A DNA stretch of 64,000 nucleotides, taken from positions 72,200,001 through 72,264,000 of the forward strand of contig JARKIP010000005.1 in NCBI GenBank assembly GCA_029990175.1, in the 5' to 3' direction. Of this stretch, positions 53,038-64,000 are shown piece by piece; the stretch's first letter is position 1; each line of letters opens with the position of its first letter. Under the pieces are notes generated by a model. That model ran no database searches. It was not told the DNA's origin and was given only the letters and a program-made list of their open reading frames with translations. Source of the DNA: Petunia secreta (lineage: Eukaryota > Streptophyta > Magnoliopsida > Solanales > Solanaceae). Made by a program: the position numbers and the translations under genes.

Positions 53038-56000
53038 TGTTGACACCCAATTTCGTCCCGAGATTTTAACTAATTAAATAAAAATCAATTATTAAAATTA
53101 AAATTTACTAAAGTAAATTAATAAATTTTTGGAAGAAAAGGGTTAAATTATATTGTTTACTTTAAAATCCAGCTTATAAATGCAATTAGTTTAACTAAAA
53201 GTAAAAAGGGCTAAATGTGCAAGCCCCCATCCAATAAGCCTACCTGTGCAAACCATATATACAATACATTCACATCTCCTCCCCCAATTCTCAGAAACCC
53301 AATTACCCCCCAAATCCCTACCCGTTCAACCCGATCCCCTAATTTTTCCCTCTCAAACCTCAGCTACAACAGTCCAAAATCAACGCAGCTGGTCCCCCCA
53401 CGTTTTCCATCTCCTTTTTCGTACAAAAGCTACGCGTTTTCATCTTGTCCATTTGTTTAAACTCGAGATCGATCCAAGCCGTGGATGCTTATATCCCAAC
53501 GGGCATTTTGTTTGGATAAGGATTAAAATTGAACCACCTTTAGGAGGTGAGACAATTTTAACCCTTATCTAACAAGAAATTGCAAATGGGGGCTGACTTT
53601 CAAGAGTTGGAGCCAAAATCCGAAAACCCTAATAACAGGTATAAAAGAATCTTTTACTCATTATTTAGGGGGGTTCGGATTTTTTTTAGATAAAAAAACG
53701 GCAGAACATACACCATTTTTTTAGTCTTAAGTTTTCTTCAAATACACATAATGTTACTATTTTTCTAGTTGGTTCCTTGCATTTGTGTTGGGTTATCGCT
53801 TCATTATGTGTGTCGTCGCTTCATTACACTAGTCGTCGACCTTGTTCGCGTCGCTTAGTCGAGTCGCGTTTGCTTCGATCCCTCGCCTCTGTTCGCTGCT
53901 CTTAGAAAGGTAATAATCCTTTCCTCTTTACTTTTCAGTTAGGATAAGTGTTTTAAAAATTGTTAAAGATGAAAACTTTATGGCTTTGACTAATCCTATG
54001 TTCATATAAACTCATTGATTGCTGTTGAACATATATAACAGAATGAATGTATTTTATGTTCATGTATTTTATGTTTCTTCCTTGCTATGAGAACTAGGAT
54101 GTAGCTTTGTTAACTTGAAAGCATAGTTTAAATTTATTAACTAGTGATATGTTATGTTTATGATCTTAGAAGCGTCCCAGGTATTCTATTCTATTATGTT
54201 TCTATGTAAAGGAAAGTTTCCTCGGAAGTTGGCATGTAAATCTGGAAATTGAAAGGGTCCTGTTTAATTAGTGTAAAAGAAATCCACTATTTTTTTTTAA
54301 AAAGAGGCAGGGAGTAAAATTTTCAGTTTTTCTAGTTTCCTTGTGATATTTGTATCCATAGCGGCCCCTGGCTTCTCTGTTTAGTTCCAGTCTGTGCTCC
54401 TGTTAGCTTTTCTCTATATGTTCCCTCCATTTTCTGTTCTGGTTGTGTAAAAGAGGGTCTGTGAGGAGCTGTTTGGAAGTCTGTGAGCTGGTGGTTCTAT
54501 TAGTCTGTGAAGGTAGCTGTTTGTGCAGGGTTAGCAGGTAGCTTAGGAGTCTGTTGGGTTGGTGCTGCAGATTCAGGGAGGTAGGATTGTTCCTGGGTTT
54601 CTGTTTCAGTCTGGGAGTGGTGTTGAGGGTCTCAGAGCATGAGTTGATTTGTGTATGTGGTGATGAGGTGCAGGGCCTATCCCTGTTTCTTTATTTGTTT
54701 CTGGATATTCCAAAGAGGCAGTGTAGGTGTATGTAGTTGGATTAGAAAGGTTCAGGGTGGTCTGTGGAAGGTTTGTATGTGCTTCAGTTTGTTAGTGGTC
54801 CCAGGTGGTTAGTGTATGCAGTTTGGGTGTGCAGGGCTTTTGTTTCAGTTTGTTTTATAGGAGTTGAGGAGTTTCCAGGGATGTTTGAATAGTTGGAGAT
54901 GCTGCAGTTAGGTAGTTTAGTGATGCAGGTGTGTGCAAGCTTGTCAAGCCATGTAGTTAGTCTGTTTTAGGAGTGAAGCTTGGGTCTGTTCCTGTTCTTG
55001 TTCCAGGCTGTTCAGCAGGTGAGTGGGTGTGTGTGTAAGGTCTGTTCTGGTGAGTGCCCAAGTTCTAGTTTCAGGTCCATTAGTTCATAGGCAGTTTGGA
55101 GTTGATTCTAGGGTCTGTGCTGAACTGTTCAGGGCAGTCTGGTGTGAGTGTGAGAGGGTGCAGGAGTGTGTCGATGCTATTTCTGTCTCCTGAAGAGCTA
55201 AAGAGGTTTTGGTTATGGTTTAGCTAATTTCTAAGATTCTGGAAACAATTTTGAGCAGCAGGAAGTTTATTTTCTTGTCTGAATAGCATAAGAGAAGTCT
55301 TCATTGTTAGTAAGCTGGGTATGCTGAGTGATATCCTGCTTCCCTTCAAATCTTGGGACGTTAGTATATTTGACCTTGTTTCTAGTAACTTTCTTGAAAA
55401 CATGCATTCTTGGTTTAAGTAATGAATTGGGGTATCTTTTCTTAAGCATTTTTTTTTAAGCAGGATAGCAACTAATATTTCTTATTGGTTTGCTCTATCA
55501 CACTTGTTATCTTGGTGGCCTTGATGCATCTTGATCCTTTTAATTCCCTGTTGAATGATATTCCAATAAGGCACCTTCCATAGTATAACTATCAGTATTT
55601 GGTTATTAACATAACTGTCCTCTAATGATTAAGTCACTTTCCTAATTTTTATGAATGATAATGATTCCTATGACTGGCCTTAGACTTCTTTTATACTTAT
55701 ACTTAGTTTGAAGTTACTAGTTAAATTAGAGTATATTTGATAAATGGCTCCTCTGTGTCAATTTTTCTTATAGGTCATCTTGCTCAATATTAAGTGATAT
55801 CATGAAGCACCATGCTATGATTTTTTTTTATATTGAATCAACAGAAGTATTCGCATAGAGCTACTGTCCATGATAGTTGTTAGTTTATATAAATGGTTTT
55901 TGTCAAGACGTAGGTTCAGAATTTTGTCCATTTTAATCAAGATGACATGAAAGAGGGACATAACTTAATTATGTTGCCTGTTAGTCTTAATATACTGGAA

Positions 56001-57488
56001 CTGTAAAACATGTTAAGATTTTTTCTTAGTTATAATTTGCCTGCACTTCAAAATGATGCATTCTAAAAAGAATTCCTATTGAGTGACTATAGAAACAACT
56101 TTATGGAACTTATTCTTTCCAAATCTTGAGTTTTTGCTTCTTCATTCTGCTTGCTCATTTGGTTAATTATATTTCCCACTCATAAGTTGAATATTTACTA
56201 ATTCTTTTCTTTATCTCCTTATCTTTCCTTCTTTTCATGAAAACACTCATTGGGACGAGTTGCTAAACTCACAAATTGGGATCGGCTTTTGCATTTGAAG
56301 TTATTTGCTCCGCTTCGCATTTTTGGGACTTGACATCTCCGAAAATGTAAGAAACGAAAAAATGAAAATCACAAAGTCCAAGGCTCAATGATTGAGTTTG
56401 CACTTCCGGGTTCTATCTTCTAAACTCCATCCTTCTCCGCTCCCTTAGAAAATGCATGTTGTATAGGATTTCCCCATAGACTGGATTAATAGCCCTATAG
56501 GATAGAAATGATATTTGAATCGTGAATAACTATTGTAAATCACTTAAATTGTTTTTATATGTATACTTTGTATCATTTTTTTGCGAATCGCCAATTTATT
56601 TATGGATGTTTATAATTATTTGTCAATTAATGAGTGCAAATAAAATTCGATTAAAATCGTACCTTCGTCATAATTTGCATTTGAATTATTTATTTATGAA
56701 TATTCAATTATTTATTTATTTAATCTAATTTATTTATGTAGTTAATTAATTAAATTTTAATCCATTATTTATTTATTTACTTAATCTAATTTATTTAATT
56801 TCAATTAATCATTTATTTATTTAATCAATTGAATATTTATTTATTTATTTAATTAATCAATTATTATTTATTTACTCCTCTATTTAATTAAAATTGATAA
56901 GTATTCACTTTTTTAATTAGGTTACTTATTTGTTTATTTATTTTTCTGATTATTTAACCAATTATTTAATCCCTTTATTATCATCCAATTATTTATCTAA
57001 TGTGTTTTTATTAAATTATCTAACTTCATTTAACCTTTGCTTATTATTAATTAATCAATTGATCATAATTTCATTATCCATTTAATTAATCTTAAATTGG
57101 GTCATTTATTTATCTAAGTATCGGCATAATTAAAAATTTTATCTTATTTATATTATTCATATTATCCTTATATAAAATTAGCTTTATATACTTATTATCC
57201 TTAACAAATTCGTGAAAATCGCCGGATTAACCGCTTTTAGCGGATTTTCGAGAGTGGTCCCTTTAGGGACCTTCTTTCGAATTTAAAAGAACCACTTACC
57301 TAAGAATCTCTGATTTTAATTTAGTTTCTTTTAAATAAAGAATAAATTGCACTCTTTAGTTAACTTAGGTTCCTAATAATCCTTAAATTAGGTGGCGACT
57401 CCAAAGAAAACCCTTTGGAGTCCCATTTTGTTGAAATATACCCGAAACCTGTCTTTTATTAAAGAAGGGTAATTTTTGGGGTTCAACA
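53038..57488 (+). repeat. 5' LTR of copy B (4451 bp)
   Basis: Ends TGTTGA...TCAACA. Contains a TATA-like CATATATACAATACA (53254-53268), a TCG-rich block (53810-53900), a candidate splice donor AAAG/GTAATA (53907-53915), a G/T-rich block (54410-55190), a long non-coding T-rich stretch (55200-56250), and an ATTTATTTAATT tract (56680-57090). Giant LTRs of this size are typical of Ogre-type elements. No gene is encoded in it. Confidence 0.88.
57393..57402 (+). other. Primer-site echo in LTR (copy B)
   Basis: TGGCGACTCC; same first nine bases as the real primer site 99 bp downstream. Confidence 0.55.
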
Positions 57489-57491
57489 GCG

Positions 57492-57509
57492 TGGCGACTC
57501 TGCTGGGGA
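57492..57509 (+). promoter_or_regulatory. Primer binding site (tRNA-Arg type)
   Basis: TGGCGACTCTGCTGGGGA, three bases after the LTR end. It is the complement of the 3' end of a plant tRNA-Arg with one difference, the primer reported for Ogre-type elements. Confidence 0.82.
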
Positions 57510-58279
57510 ATACGCAAATGGTTTTAACCAAAATATTTTCACGAATTTGCTTTATTTATATATGTGTTGATTGTATGTATGCGTAGCTTAACTCATTGTT
57601 TGTTTTCATGCCAAAACTAGTATGCGTAGAATTTATTGTTGTGAATTGTATTGAAGCATGTTCTTTTATTTGTGCATAGTCCGCATTCCGTTCATATTTC
57701 CTCCCTAATGGAGCCTGTCAATTCTCTTTCATCTCCTCGATTTCATCACGGGGGCATGACGGGCAATAATACAGGAAGGGCATTGTCCTTCCTAGGTCTC
57801 TGAATTTCTTTCGTGTCACCAAAGTTAGTTGGGGTATGGTTTGCCTGGCTTTGTCATGGCCGGTTTTACTGGTTTATGGGGCCAGGTTTATCCCGCATAG
57901 GTTTGAATCAGCCTCAACCGTTAGCCCACTCTTAGAAGGAGATTAGGTCATGCATGCATATACCCCTTAGTTTGGACCCGGTCCTTGATACCGTTTCCAG
58001 GAATTAGGAAACCGCCCTTTTGTCAACGGGTTCTTGAACCCAACGACAATGCATATTATGTGCTGTGTGATAACGAATCCTCAGTCCTAACCATGTTTTG
58101 AGCGAAATCATATTTAGAATTTTGTCTCCTATGTTGTCTTTTAGGTCAGAAAATGGAAGAATTTAGCAGAATTGAGATCATAATGCAGATTTTTTGTGAA
58201 CAAGGTAGAATTGTAGTCGGGGGGAAAGTTAGGCGGATTTGATTGGCTTGTGTTTTGGAGATGGTCTGGTGTAGTGAGA

Positions 58280-58640
58280 TCTAAGAGGTAAAGCCCCTGG
58301 TGTCTTTAAAAGATCAGTGGGGTCCCTCTCGAGAATGGCTTTGCGTGTGTGCAGGCCCGTGTTGACTAACCAGCTGCAAATTCTTATTGAATGAAGTATG
58401 TTTGTCGCATACTAGGAGAGCGAAGCCCCTGTGTCTTTGAATGACCAGTGGGGTCCCTCCTTGAAGACCAGTGCGGTCTTGGCTACCTAGGAAACTGAGA
58501 GGTTTGTTCAAAGCCGAGGACCAGTGAGGAGCCCTATGAACAAGGTCTGTGAGCCTTGCAAAACCTAGGAAGCTGAGAGGCTTGTCTAAAGCCGAGGACC
58601 AGTGAGGTTTTATTTTGAAAGGCCGATTGGCGCCTTTCAT
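58280..58640 (+). other. Hairpin-rich untranslated leader of copy B
   Basis: Same repeats and stems as 480-835 in copy A, including AAGACC/GGTCTT and GGTTT or GGCTT with AAGCC. An extra 200-bp segment (about 58660-58880) is present here but absent from copy A. Confidence 0.5.
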
Positions 58641-59307
58641 GATTTGCAGTCTGGTATTGTGAAGGCAGTTGGAAATATCACCCCTGGATGTTGTGAAATA
58701 ATTGGGAGTTGTGCTTGGAGGAGCGTTGATGTTTGCAAAAGGTGTAGAGGTTTGTTTCAGGTTTTAGGCTTTTGGGTTTAGAAATTTGGTGCAGATGTTG
58801 TGGAGAGCATAAGTTGTTTTAGAATTTTGAGTTGGCACCAACTTTGAGAAGGTAGTTGGAATAACAGAATTGCGGTGTCGAGGCGGCGAGCTGATTATTA
58901 TCAATTATTGTTATTACTTATCGCTTACTGTAAATCTGAATTGCTCAAAACTAGCATGAACTATTTTTCGTTATCATTTGTTTGCGCGTCTTAGGCCCAC
59001 CTCTGGCACAAAGAGGCACTTTACAGGGTAGGAAGCGTTCGCATTTTCATTTACCCCCAACTACTTGTGTTTGCCACATGTCGAATTTGTTTAAAATGCA
59101 AAGCGCTACGTGATGCGCGCTACGTGGTTTGTGTGCAATTTTGCCAATGACATGCAAACTAACATGGCTACTTTTGAACTTTTTCTTTTGTTTTGTTTAT
59201 CCCCCATTTAGAGGTTTGATTTGTGCTGATTTAAGCTGGCTGATCACTCCTATTACACAAGAACAAAGGACCAATCTGCATACTGGTACACATTTCCACA
59301 ACTGACA

Positions 59308-61670
59308 ATGACTGGAATAGATGATGAACCTCGCAATACCGAGAAAAATCTCTTAACTCCTGAATCATCAAGAGGAAATGTCATTATTGCTCAAGACGAA
59401 CTGATTCTTGAAATGGCTAAGGAACTACAGATGTTAAAAGATGAGCTGGCTGCGGTAAAAGGGCAAACTCCTAAAAACATGCCGCTGCGTGGGCCCGATG
59501 CATCCCACTCTCTGGGTCAAATGGGGCAATCTCTGGGGCAATCTCTGAACTGAATTGATGGGGTCGCCAATATGAACACACCTTTGAACACCCACAATTC
59601 TCTAAAAGCACCAGTCCACCAAAGCAACTTGCCACTTGTCCAAGCTCCACCTCCAAATAACGCTCAATCTAGCCAAACAATTAACCGACCACCCATCTAC
59701 CCATCACATCAACAACAGCCATCATACACCCCGCACCCTGCCAATACTTATTATCAGAAAAACAGTCCATATCCATACCAAACCTCTACTTACCAAAATG
59801 AACCCATCCCGCAAGCTTATACTGAAAATCCACCCACACCATTAGTCCAAGTGGCGGTATCCGGCGGGCAAGATATTCCTGTTGTGCAAATTGATGATTA
59901 CACCAATCCTCCTTACGTGAAGTTTCAAAATGGTGTTAGAAGAGACGAAAAGGCAGTCGATGGGGGTGAAGATTTGGAGAAAAAGGTACAAGGTTGGGTG
60001 ATGAGTGCTCTTAGCAAAGCATCAAAAGGCAAGGACAAGGAAAGTCTAGAATATGAAGACTTGTGCGTTCATCCTGGGATTGAATACCCAGAAGGGTACA
60101 AAGTACCAAAGTTTGTTAAGTTTGATGGCAAAGGCAACCCCCGAGCCCATTTGAGAAGGTACTGTGAAACCTTGGGAGTGGGAAAGAATGAAGAGCTCCG
60201 TATGAAATTATTCATTCATAGTCTTGAAGGCGAAGCTTTAGACTGGTACTCCGAGCAGGATCCCTCAAAATGGATTAACTGGAGGAGTATGGCTCACGAC
60301 TTCATGGAGCGTTTTGGTTTCTATGCTGAAATACCATTAGATCGGTTGGCTATTGCAAGGTTTAAGAAGAAGACGACCGAGACTTTTAGGGAATACGCGG
60401 TACGTTGGAGGAGTGAGGCGGCCAAAGTTAAGCCTCCCATGAGTGAGGAAGAGTTTGTGGGACATTTCATCGAGACATTGGATGAATTCTACTATGATCG
60501 AATGGCATCCATGACTAACTCTACTTTTGCCAATCTAGTGAAAACGGGGGAGATGTATGAAGCTGGTTTAAAATCTGGTAGGATCACAAATTTGGCCGCT
60601 TTGCAAGCTACAAGGCAATCCAGTCTGGGTCTGGTAATGGCTTTAACAAGAAGAAGAAAGAAGAAGTGGGAGTTGTTGTGGGAGACATCGAGCGTCGACC
60701 AGCTGGAAAGTTGAATTTTGAAAATTCGTCTGCTTTTCCCACCTACCAAAGCCCATATTACCCAAATTACCCCACTCACTACCAGATGCCACCTGTTCCT
60801 TATCCGGTTTATAATGCACAAGCAAATTACTACCAACCTAGAGCACATGCACTTAATCAATACCCTCGTCAGCCAAATTTTCAAGCACCCCAAAATTACC
60901 AGCCTCGTCCTCCTGTTCGTCCCAATATGCAAGGGTTTAATCAGAATTACGAAAGGAGAGCAACCAAAACCTATACTCCTATAGCCGAGTCATATGGCCA
61001 GCTTTTTGAGAGATTAATAAATGCGGGAGTTGTGCAGCCTATCCCTGATAACACTCCAAACCCACCTCCAAAATGGTATGATGCAAATAAGCACTGTGCT
61101 TATCACTCAGGGGCAGCCGGCCATGATATTGAGAGATGTTATACTTTCAAAGACAAGGTCGAGGGTTTAATCAAAGCAGGCACCATTCAACTCACCGGTG
61201 CTCAGCCAAATGTGCATGATAATCCCCTTCCCAATCATGGTAACAATGCAGTTAATATGATTTCTCTTGAGGAAGAACCAAATCTGAAGGGCACCATAGT
61301 CTCTATCTATGATGTAAAGGTTGATAATACTGCTTTTAAGGTACCTAAGCAAGCACTAACTCTATTGCCAAAGAATGAGGGAACTTTTGGCCTAGGTGGC
61401 AACCCCGCTGAAGGAAAGATGGAAAAGGTTGAGTCTGAGAAGAAGCCGACTAGTGTCATGCTGCAGCCTCTTTTACCATTGAACCAGTCATTTGTGCAAG
61501 CACCAGAAATGGCCATGCAGAATTTGAGTGAAGGTGCCGGCAGCCTATTCTTGAATGATGGATTGAAATGCAGTGCAATTATTGAAGATTTTTAGAAAGA
61601 GCCACATGTGCCGAATGCTGAACCAAGTGATATGATGGCTAATTGGACTTGTGGTCCAAAAGAGACTTGA
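59308..61670 (+). pseudogene. gag: Gag of copy B, broken in three places
   Basis: Very similar by eye to the intact copy A gag over its whole length (same capsid domain, Pro/Tyr-rich linkers and C-X2-H-X5-H-X4-C knuckle). Breaks: a TGA at 59551-59553 where copy A has a Ser codon, a 4-bp deletion near 60610 just after the capsid domain, and a TAG at 61593-61595 near the C-terminus. It could still give fragments (59572-60714, 60666-61595) but not full-length Gag. Confidence 0.88.
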
Positions 61671-62423
61671 TAAATGAACTCGTTATTTTTGTTTTGGCAT
61701 CACAGTCAGCTTGAGGCCCTGAACTGTGTTTTGCACTTTGTTTATGTTTATGTCTATGTCTTTCAAATAACTCTTTTAAATCCTGCATGTTTACTTTTAT
61801 GTTGTATGCCTCCCTAATTTAGGTTTTGAATAAACAAATACACTGCATTCCTACCTTATTATTTTGCTATACTTTAACTATTTATGTGCTTTATTATTTG
61901 CTTCTGATTAATATACTTACTACTGTTTCAAATTAATAACAAAACCTGCTTGAACTTGGCTTGTGACCTATGACGAAACAACTGAACAATTTAAGGATGA
62001 TGCATTGGAAAGTTACTTTTGCACTCTTTAGATATTACATTACCGTTAGAACTTCAAACTGGGGCAGCTTTATTTGCCGGCAATTGAAGCCGAAGCATTT
62101 TATCTATACAAATGAAAGACCTTTATTTGAGAAACCATTCAAGAAAATAAGTTGGAAGATGTTGAATGCGCGAAGATAAGATTTGAATAGTTTACTTCAA
62201 ACCGGGGCAATTGGTGTTGAAGAAGCTCTTTCCTACTTAAGAAGAAGCAACGGGAAAATTTGCATCAAGTTAGCAATGTCATTATGTGGAAGAACACTAA
62301 TACTGACAGATATTCGTGATCAAGTTTGGCCTAAGATAATCAGCGCAGATGCTGTCAAAAGACACTATGTCTGAGGCAATCGCAAGTTGGCATGGTTTTT
62401 GAATGTAATCTTTGATGTAATGC
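61671..62423 (+). other. Non-coding region 3' of gag (copy B)
   Basis: Collinear with 3657-4413. No gene seen. Confidence 0.55.
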
Positions 62424-62793
62424 GAACTACGCGTAACCTGATTCCCGAGGCGGGATACGTAGGCAACTCATATAGAGTTCGGTTGCACTAGCACAGGAAT
62501 CCCCTATTTCCTCTTTTATGTATTTGAACTACTTCTGACCTGATTCCTGGAATGGCAACAGGATAAGTAGGCAATCCCCGTCGGATTCGGTCAAAATATT
62601 GTAACACTTTAGGCTTGTTTATCTTTATGATGTAATGCCGAGCTATGCATCTGGGCAGATGTGTGGATTTTCCAATTCGGATACGGCTTCGTACTTAGAT
62701 TGCCATATCTTCCCAAAAAATCTTTATGTAAGCAGAACTACGCACAGTCTGATTCCCGTGGAGGGATACGTAGGCGCTCTTAACGAGCTCGAC
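62424..62793 (+). repeat. Four covarying two-hairpin modules, copy B
   Basis: Counterparts of M1-M4 at 62424-62484, 62526-62591, 62640-62687 and 62735-62793. Informative differences from copy A: M2 outer stem is CTACTT/AAGTAG (fully Watson-Crick here, one G-U in copy A); M3 stem is CTATGCATCT/AGATGTGTGG (kept by G-U pairs); M4 second hairpin is GCTC/GAGC (GCTC/GGGC in copy A). Confidence 0.7.
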
Positions 62794-62819
62794 TCCATAA
62801 TATCAAAATTTTCAGTCTT

Positions 62820-62985
62820 CCTTAAGGCAAGCAACTGGGGCAATTTTGCGAGATAATTTGAAGATTTTAAAGATAGCAACTGGGGCAAATTTTGCAAGAT
62901 GAATTGAAGATATGGAAGATAGAAACTGGTGCAAATTTTGCAAAAAGAGTTCGAAGGCATAAAGATTATAACTGGGGCAGATTTT
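62820..62985 (+). repeat. Polypurine-tract-like echoes, copy B
   Basis: Four near-tandem ACTGGGGCAAATTTTGC-like copies (about 62833, 62879, 62925, 62971), one more than in copy A. Confidence 0.55.
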
Positions 62986-63906
62986 TGCAAAATTGGTATT
63001 ACCTGTCAAAGGATGAAATGGCAAAGTTCTAAAAGTATTCAAGATTAGCTCAAGTTGCAAAGACAAAGGACGTTCAGTTTGTTTCAAGATATGTCATGAG
63101 TTTGAGTTAAAGCAGAAATTTTAAATGCATTATAACTTCGGTCGTGTATCAATGATTATTTATTTTATCAAATTACTTTATTTTGCCTCTATCTTCAAAT
63201 ATTATACAATATTGAGTTCATAAATCAAGTCTCCGAGTATAATTTGCAAGCCCAAGTCTAAAGAAGAACGAGGGAGCAGCAGCAGCACCAATTTCAAGAT
63301 GAATCAGCACAAATCAAACACCCCTCCCCAAAACTAACAAAATTTTCTTTGAGAGCAGGAACATGAAAGCTTGAAATGAAATGATCATTTGCACTATGGA
63401 TGAATAATTTACTGAACGCGCATCCAAAGTTGCCTTGCAGATTGCGTCGCATTGCCTTTTCATGACTTAAAGCATTATGCTTTGTCATGAGTTATTATCG
63501 AAAAGGCGGCATTTCTACCCCTATAACTTTCATCCCTAATAGGCGACAAAGCCGAGGCTGGTTTTGTGTTTTCAAAACTAAGCCAAATAGGGCATCACTT
63601 TGTTTTAGTTGATAATCCGCACAAGGCCATCCTTGCTGGATTATCTCGCCAATTGATTTATCAATGGCTATCGCACTGACTATATTTCCGCACTACTCTG
63701 CTTTGCACTTGCTTTAAAAAAGTTAATTCCTTGTTTTACTTTTTCAGGTTGACCACCAGGTGGGGCTTCTCCCTTGTTAGACTTTCATGCCTATTGATTC
63801 GCTAAATCGCTTTTGCGTTGCTTTACATTTTACGCTAAATTGCTTTGCACTTGCTTTCAATTATGCCTTTGCACTTGCTTTATATTATAACTTGCTTTAC
63901 TTTTAG
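62986..63906 (+). other. Non-coding region with repeat precursors (copy B)
   Basis: Collinear with 4937-5906 of copy A. No gene seen. Confidence 0.5.
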
Positions 63907-64000
63907 GTTAACAGGTCAGCCTTGAGACTCTCCTTGCTTTGTGCCGGATCGGATCACCAGTTGATTTGTAGACAATCAATTCCAAGACCCTCCTTGCTGC
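63907..64000 (+). repeat. Start of 211-bp tandem array (copy B), cut by window end
   Basis: GTTAACAGGTCAGCC and the following 90 bp match the first array unit of copy A (5907-6000). Confidence 0.75.

Larger units (their letters stand above)
53038..64000 (+). mobile_element. Giant gag-only LTR retrotransposon, copy B (3' part outside window)
   Basis: Complete 5' LTR (53038-57488), primer site, leader, broken gag and most of the 3' non-coding region, collinear with copy A. The 3' tandem array, polypurine tract and 3' LTR would lie beyond the window. It starts within the last bases of the Athila 5' LTR, so it is younger than the Athila element. Confidence 0.87.

Noticed and set aside
1..64000. 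Host protein-coding or RNA genes
   Set aside because: Every long ORF falls in a recognised retroelement or its mirror frame, and no rRNA or tRNA sequence was seen by eye.

Overview
This window is plant nuclear repetitive DNA, almost certainly from a large eudicot genome, and it appears to consist entirely of nested LTR retrotransposons. I see no host gene, rRNA, tRNA or other housekeeping feature. The evidence for a plant is the lineage set itself: an Ogre/Tat-type giant LTR element, a CRM-type chromovirus, a SIRE-like Ty1/copia, a Tat/Retand-type element with an antisense ORF, an Athila-type element, and a degenerate Tekay/Del-like element. Each is recognisable by protein motifs, primer binding sites (tRNA-Arg, tRNA-iMet, tRNA-Asp) and polypurine tracts. 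A solanaceous host is my guess from overall repeat style; nothing in the window proves it.

Layout. (1) Positions 1-7288 are the internal region of a gag-only giant LTR element (copy A, + strand) with an intact 788-codon gag. Its 3' LTR (7289-19363) is split by a young, nearly intact CRM-like chromovirus on the - strand (7327-15156, two 846-bp LTRs, TTAAA target-site duplication). (2) 19364-about 25212 is a decayed - strand copia element. Its 3' LTR is missing from the window, as expected if copy A inserted into it. (3) About 25213-34129 is a decayed - strand Tat/Retand-type gag-pol with a + strand spliced-looking antisense gene facing it. (4) 34130-53037 is a decayed - strand Athila element with its env-position ORF2. 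Its 5' LTR is split by a 4.7-kb Tekay/Del-like remnant (47386-52117, AAACC duplication). (5) 53038-64000 is a second copy (B) of the gag-only giant element. It starts with a complete 4451-bp 5' LTR that abuts the Athila 5' LTR about 10 bp short of that LTR's end, and its gag is broken in three places.

How the parts fit. The Tat-type element is the oldest visible layer. The copia lies on one side of it and the Athila interrupts its gag on the other. The Del-like element is in the Athila LTR, copy A is in or beside the copia, copy B is in the Athila LTR edge, and the CRM element is in the LTR of copy A. The CRM LTRs differ at only 4 of 846 positions, so that insertion is recent.

The most interesting signals are non-coding. 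Copies A and B carry a series of two-hairpin modules, 3' of gag, whose stems show compensatory base changes. A GC-rich near-palindrome (AGGCGGGGCGCCT and variants) is arrayed just upstream of the TATA box in two unrelated families (CRM-like and Athila). The giant element has no pol and carries higher-order 211-bp repeats in its 3' untranslated region. All comparisons were made by eye; no alignment, folding or database search was run.
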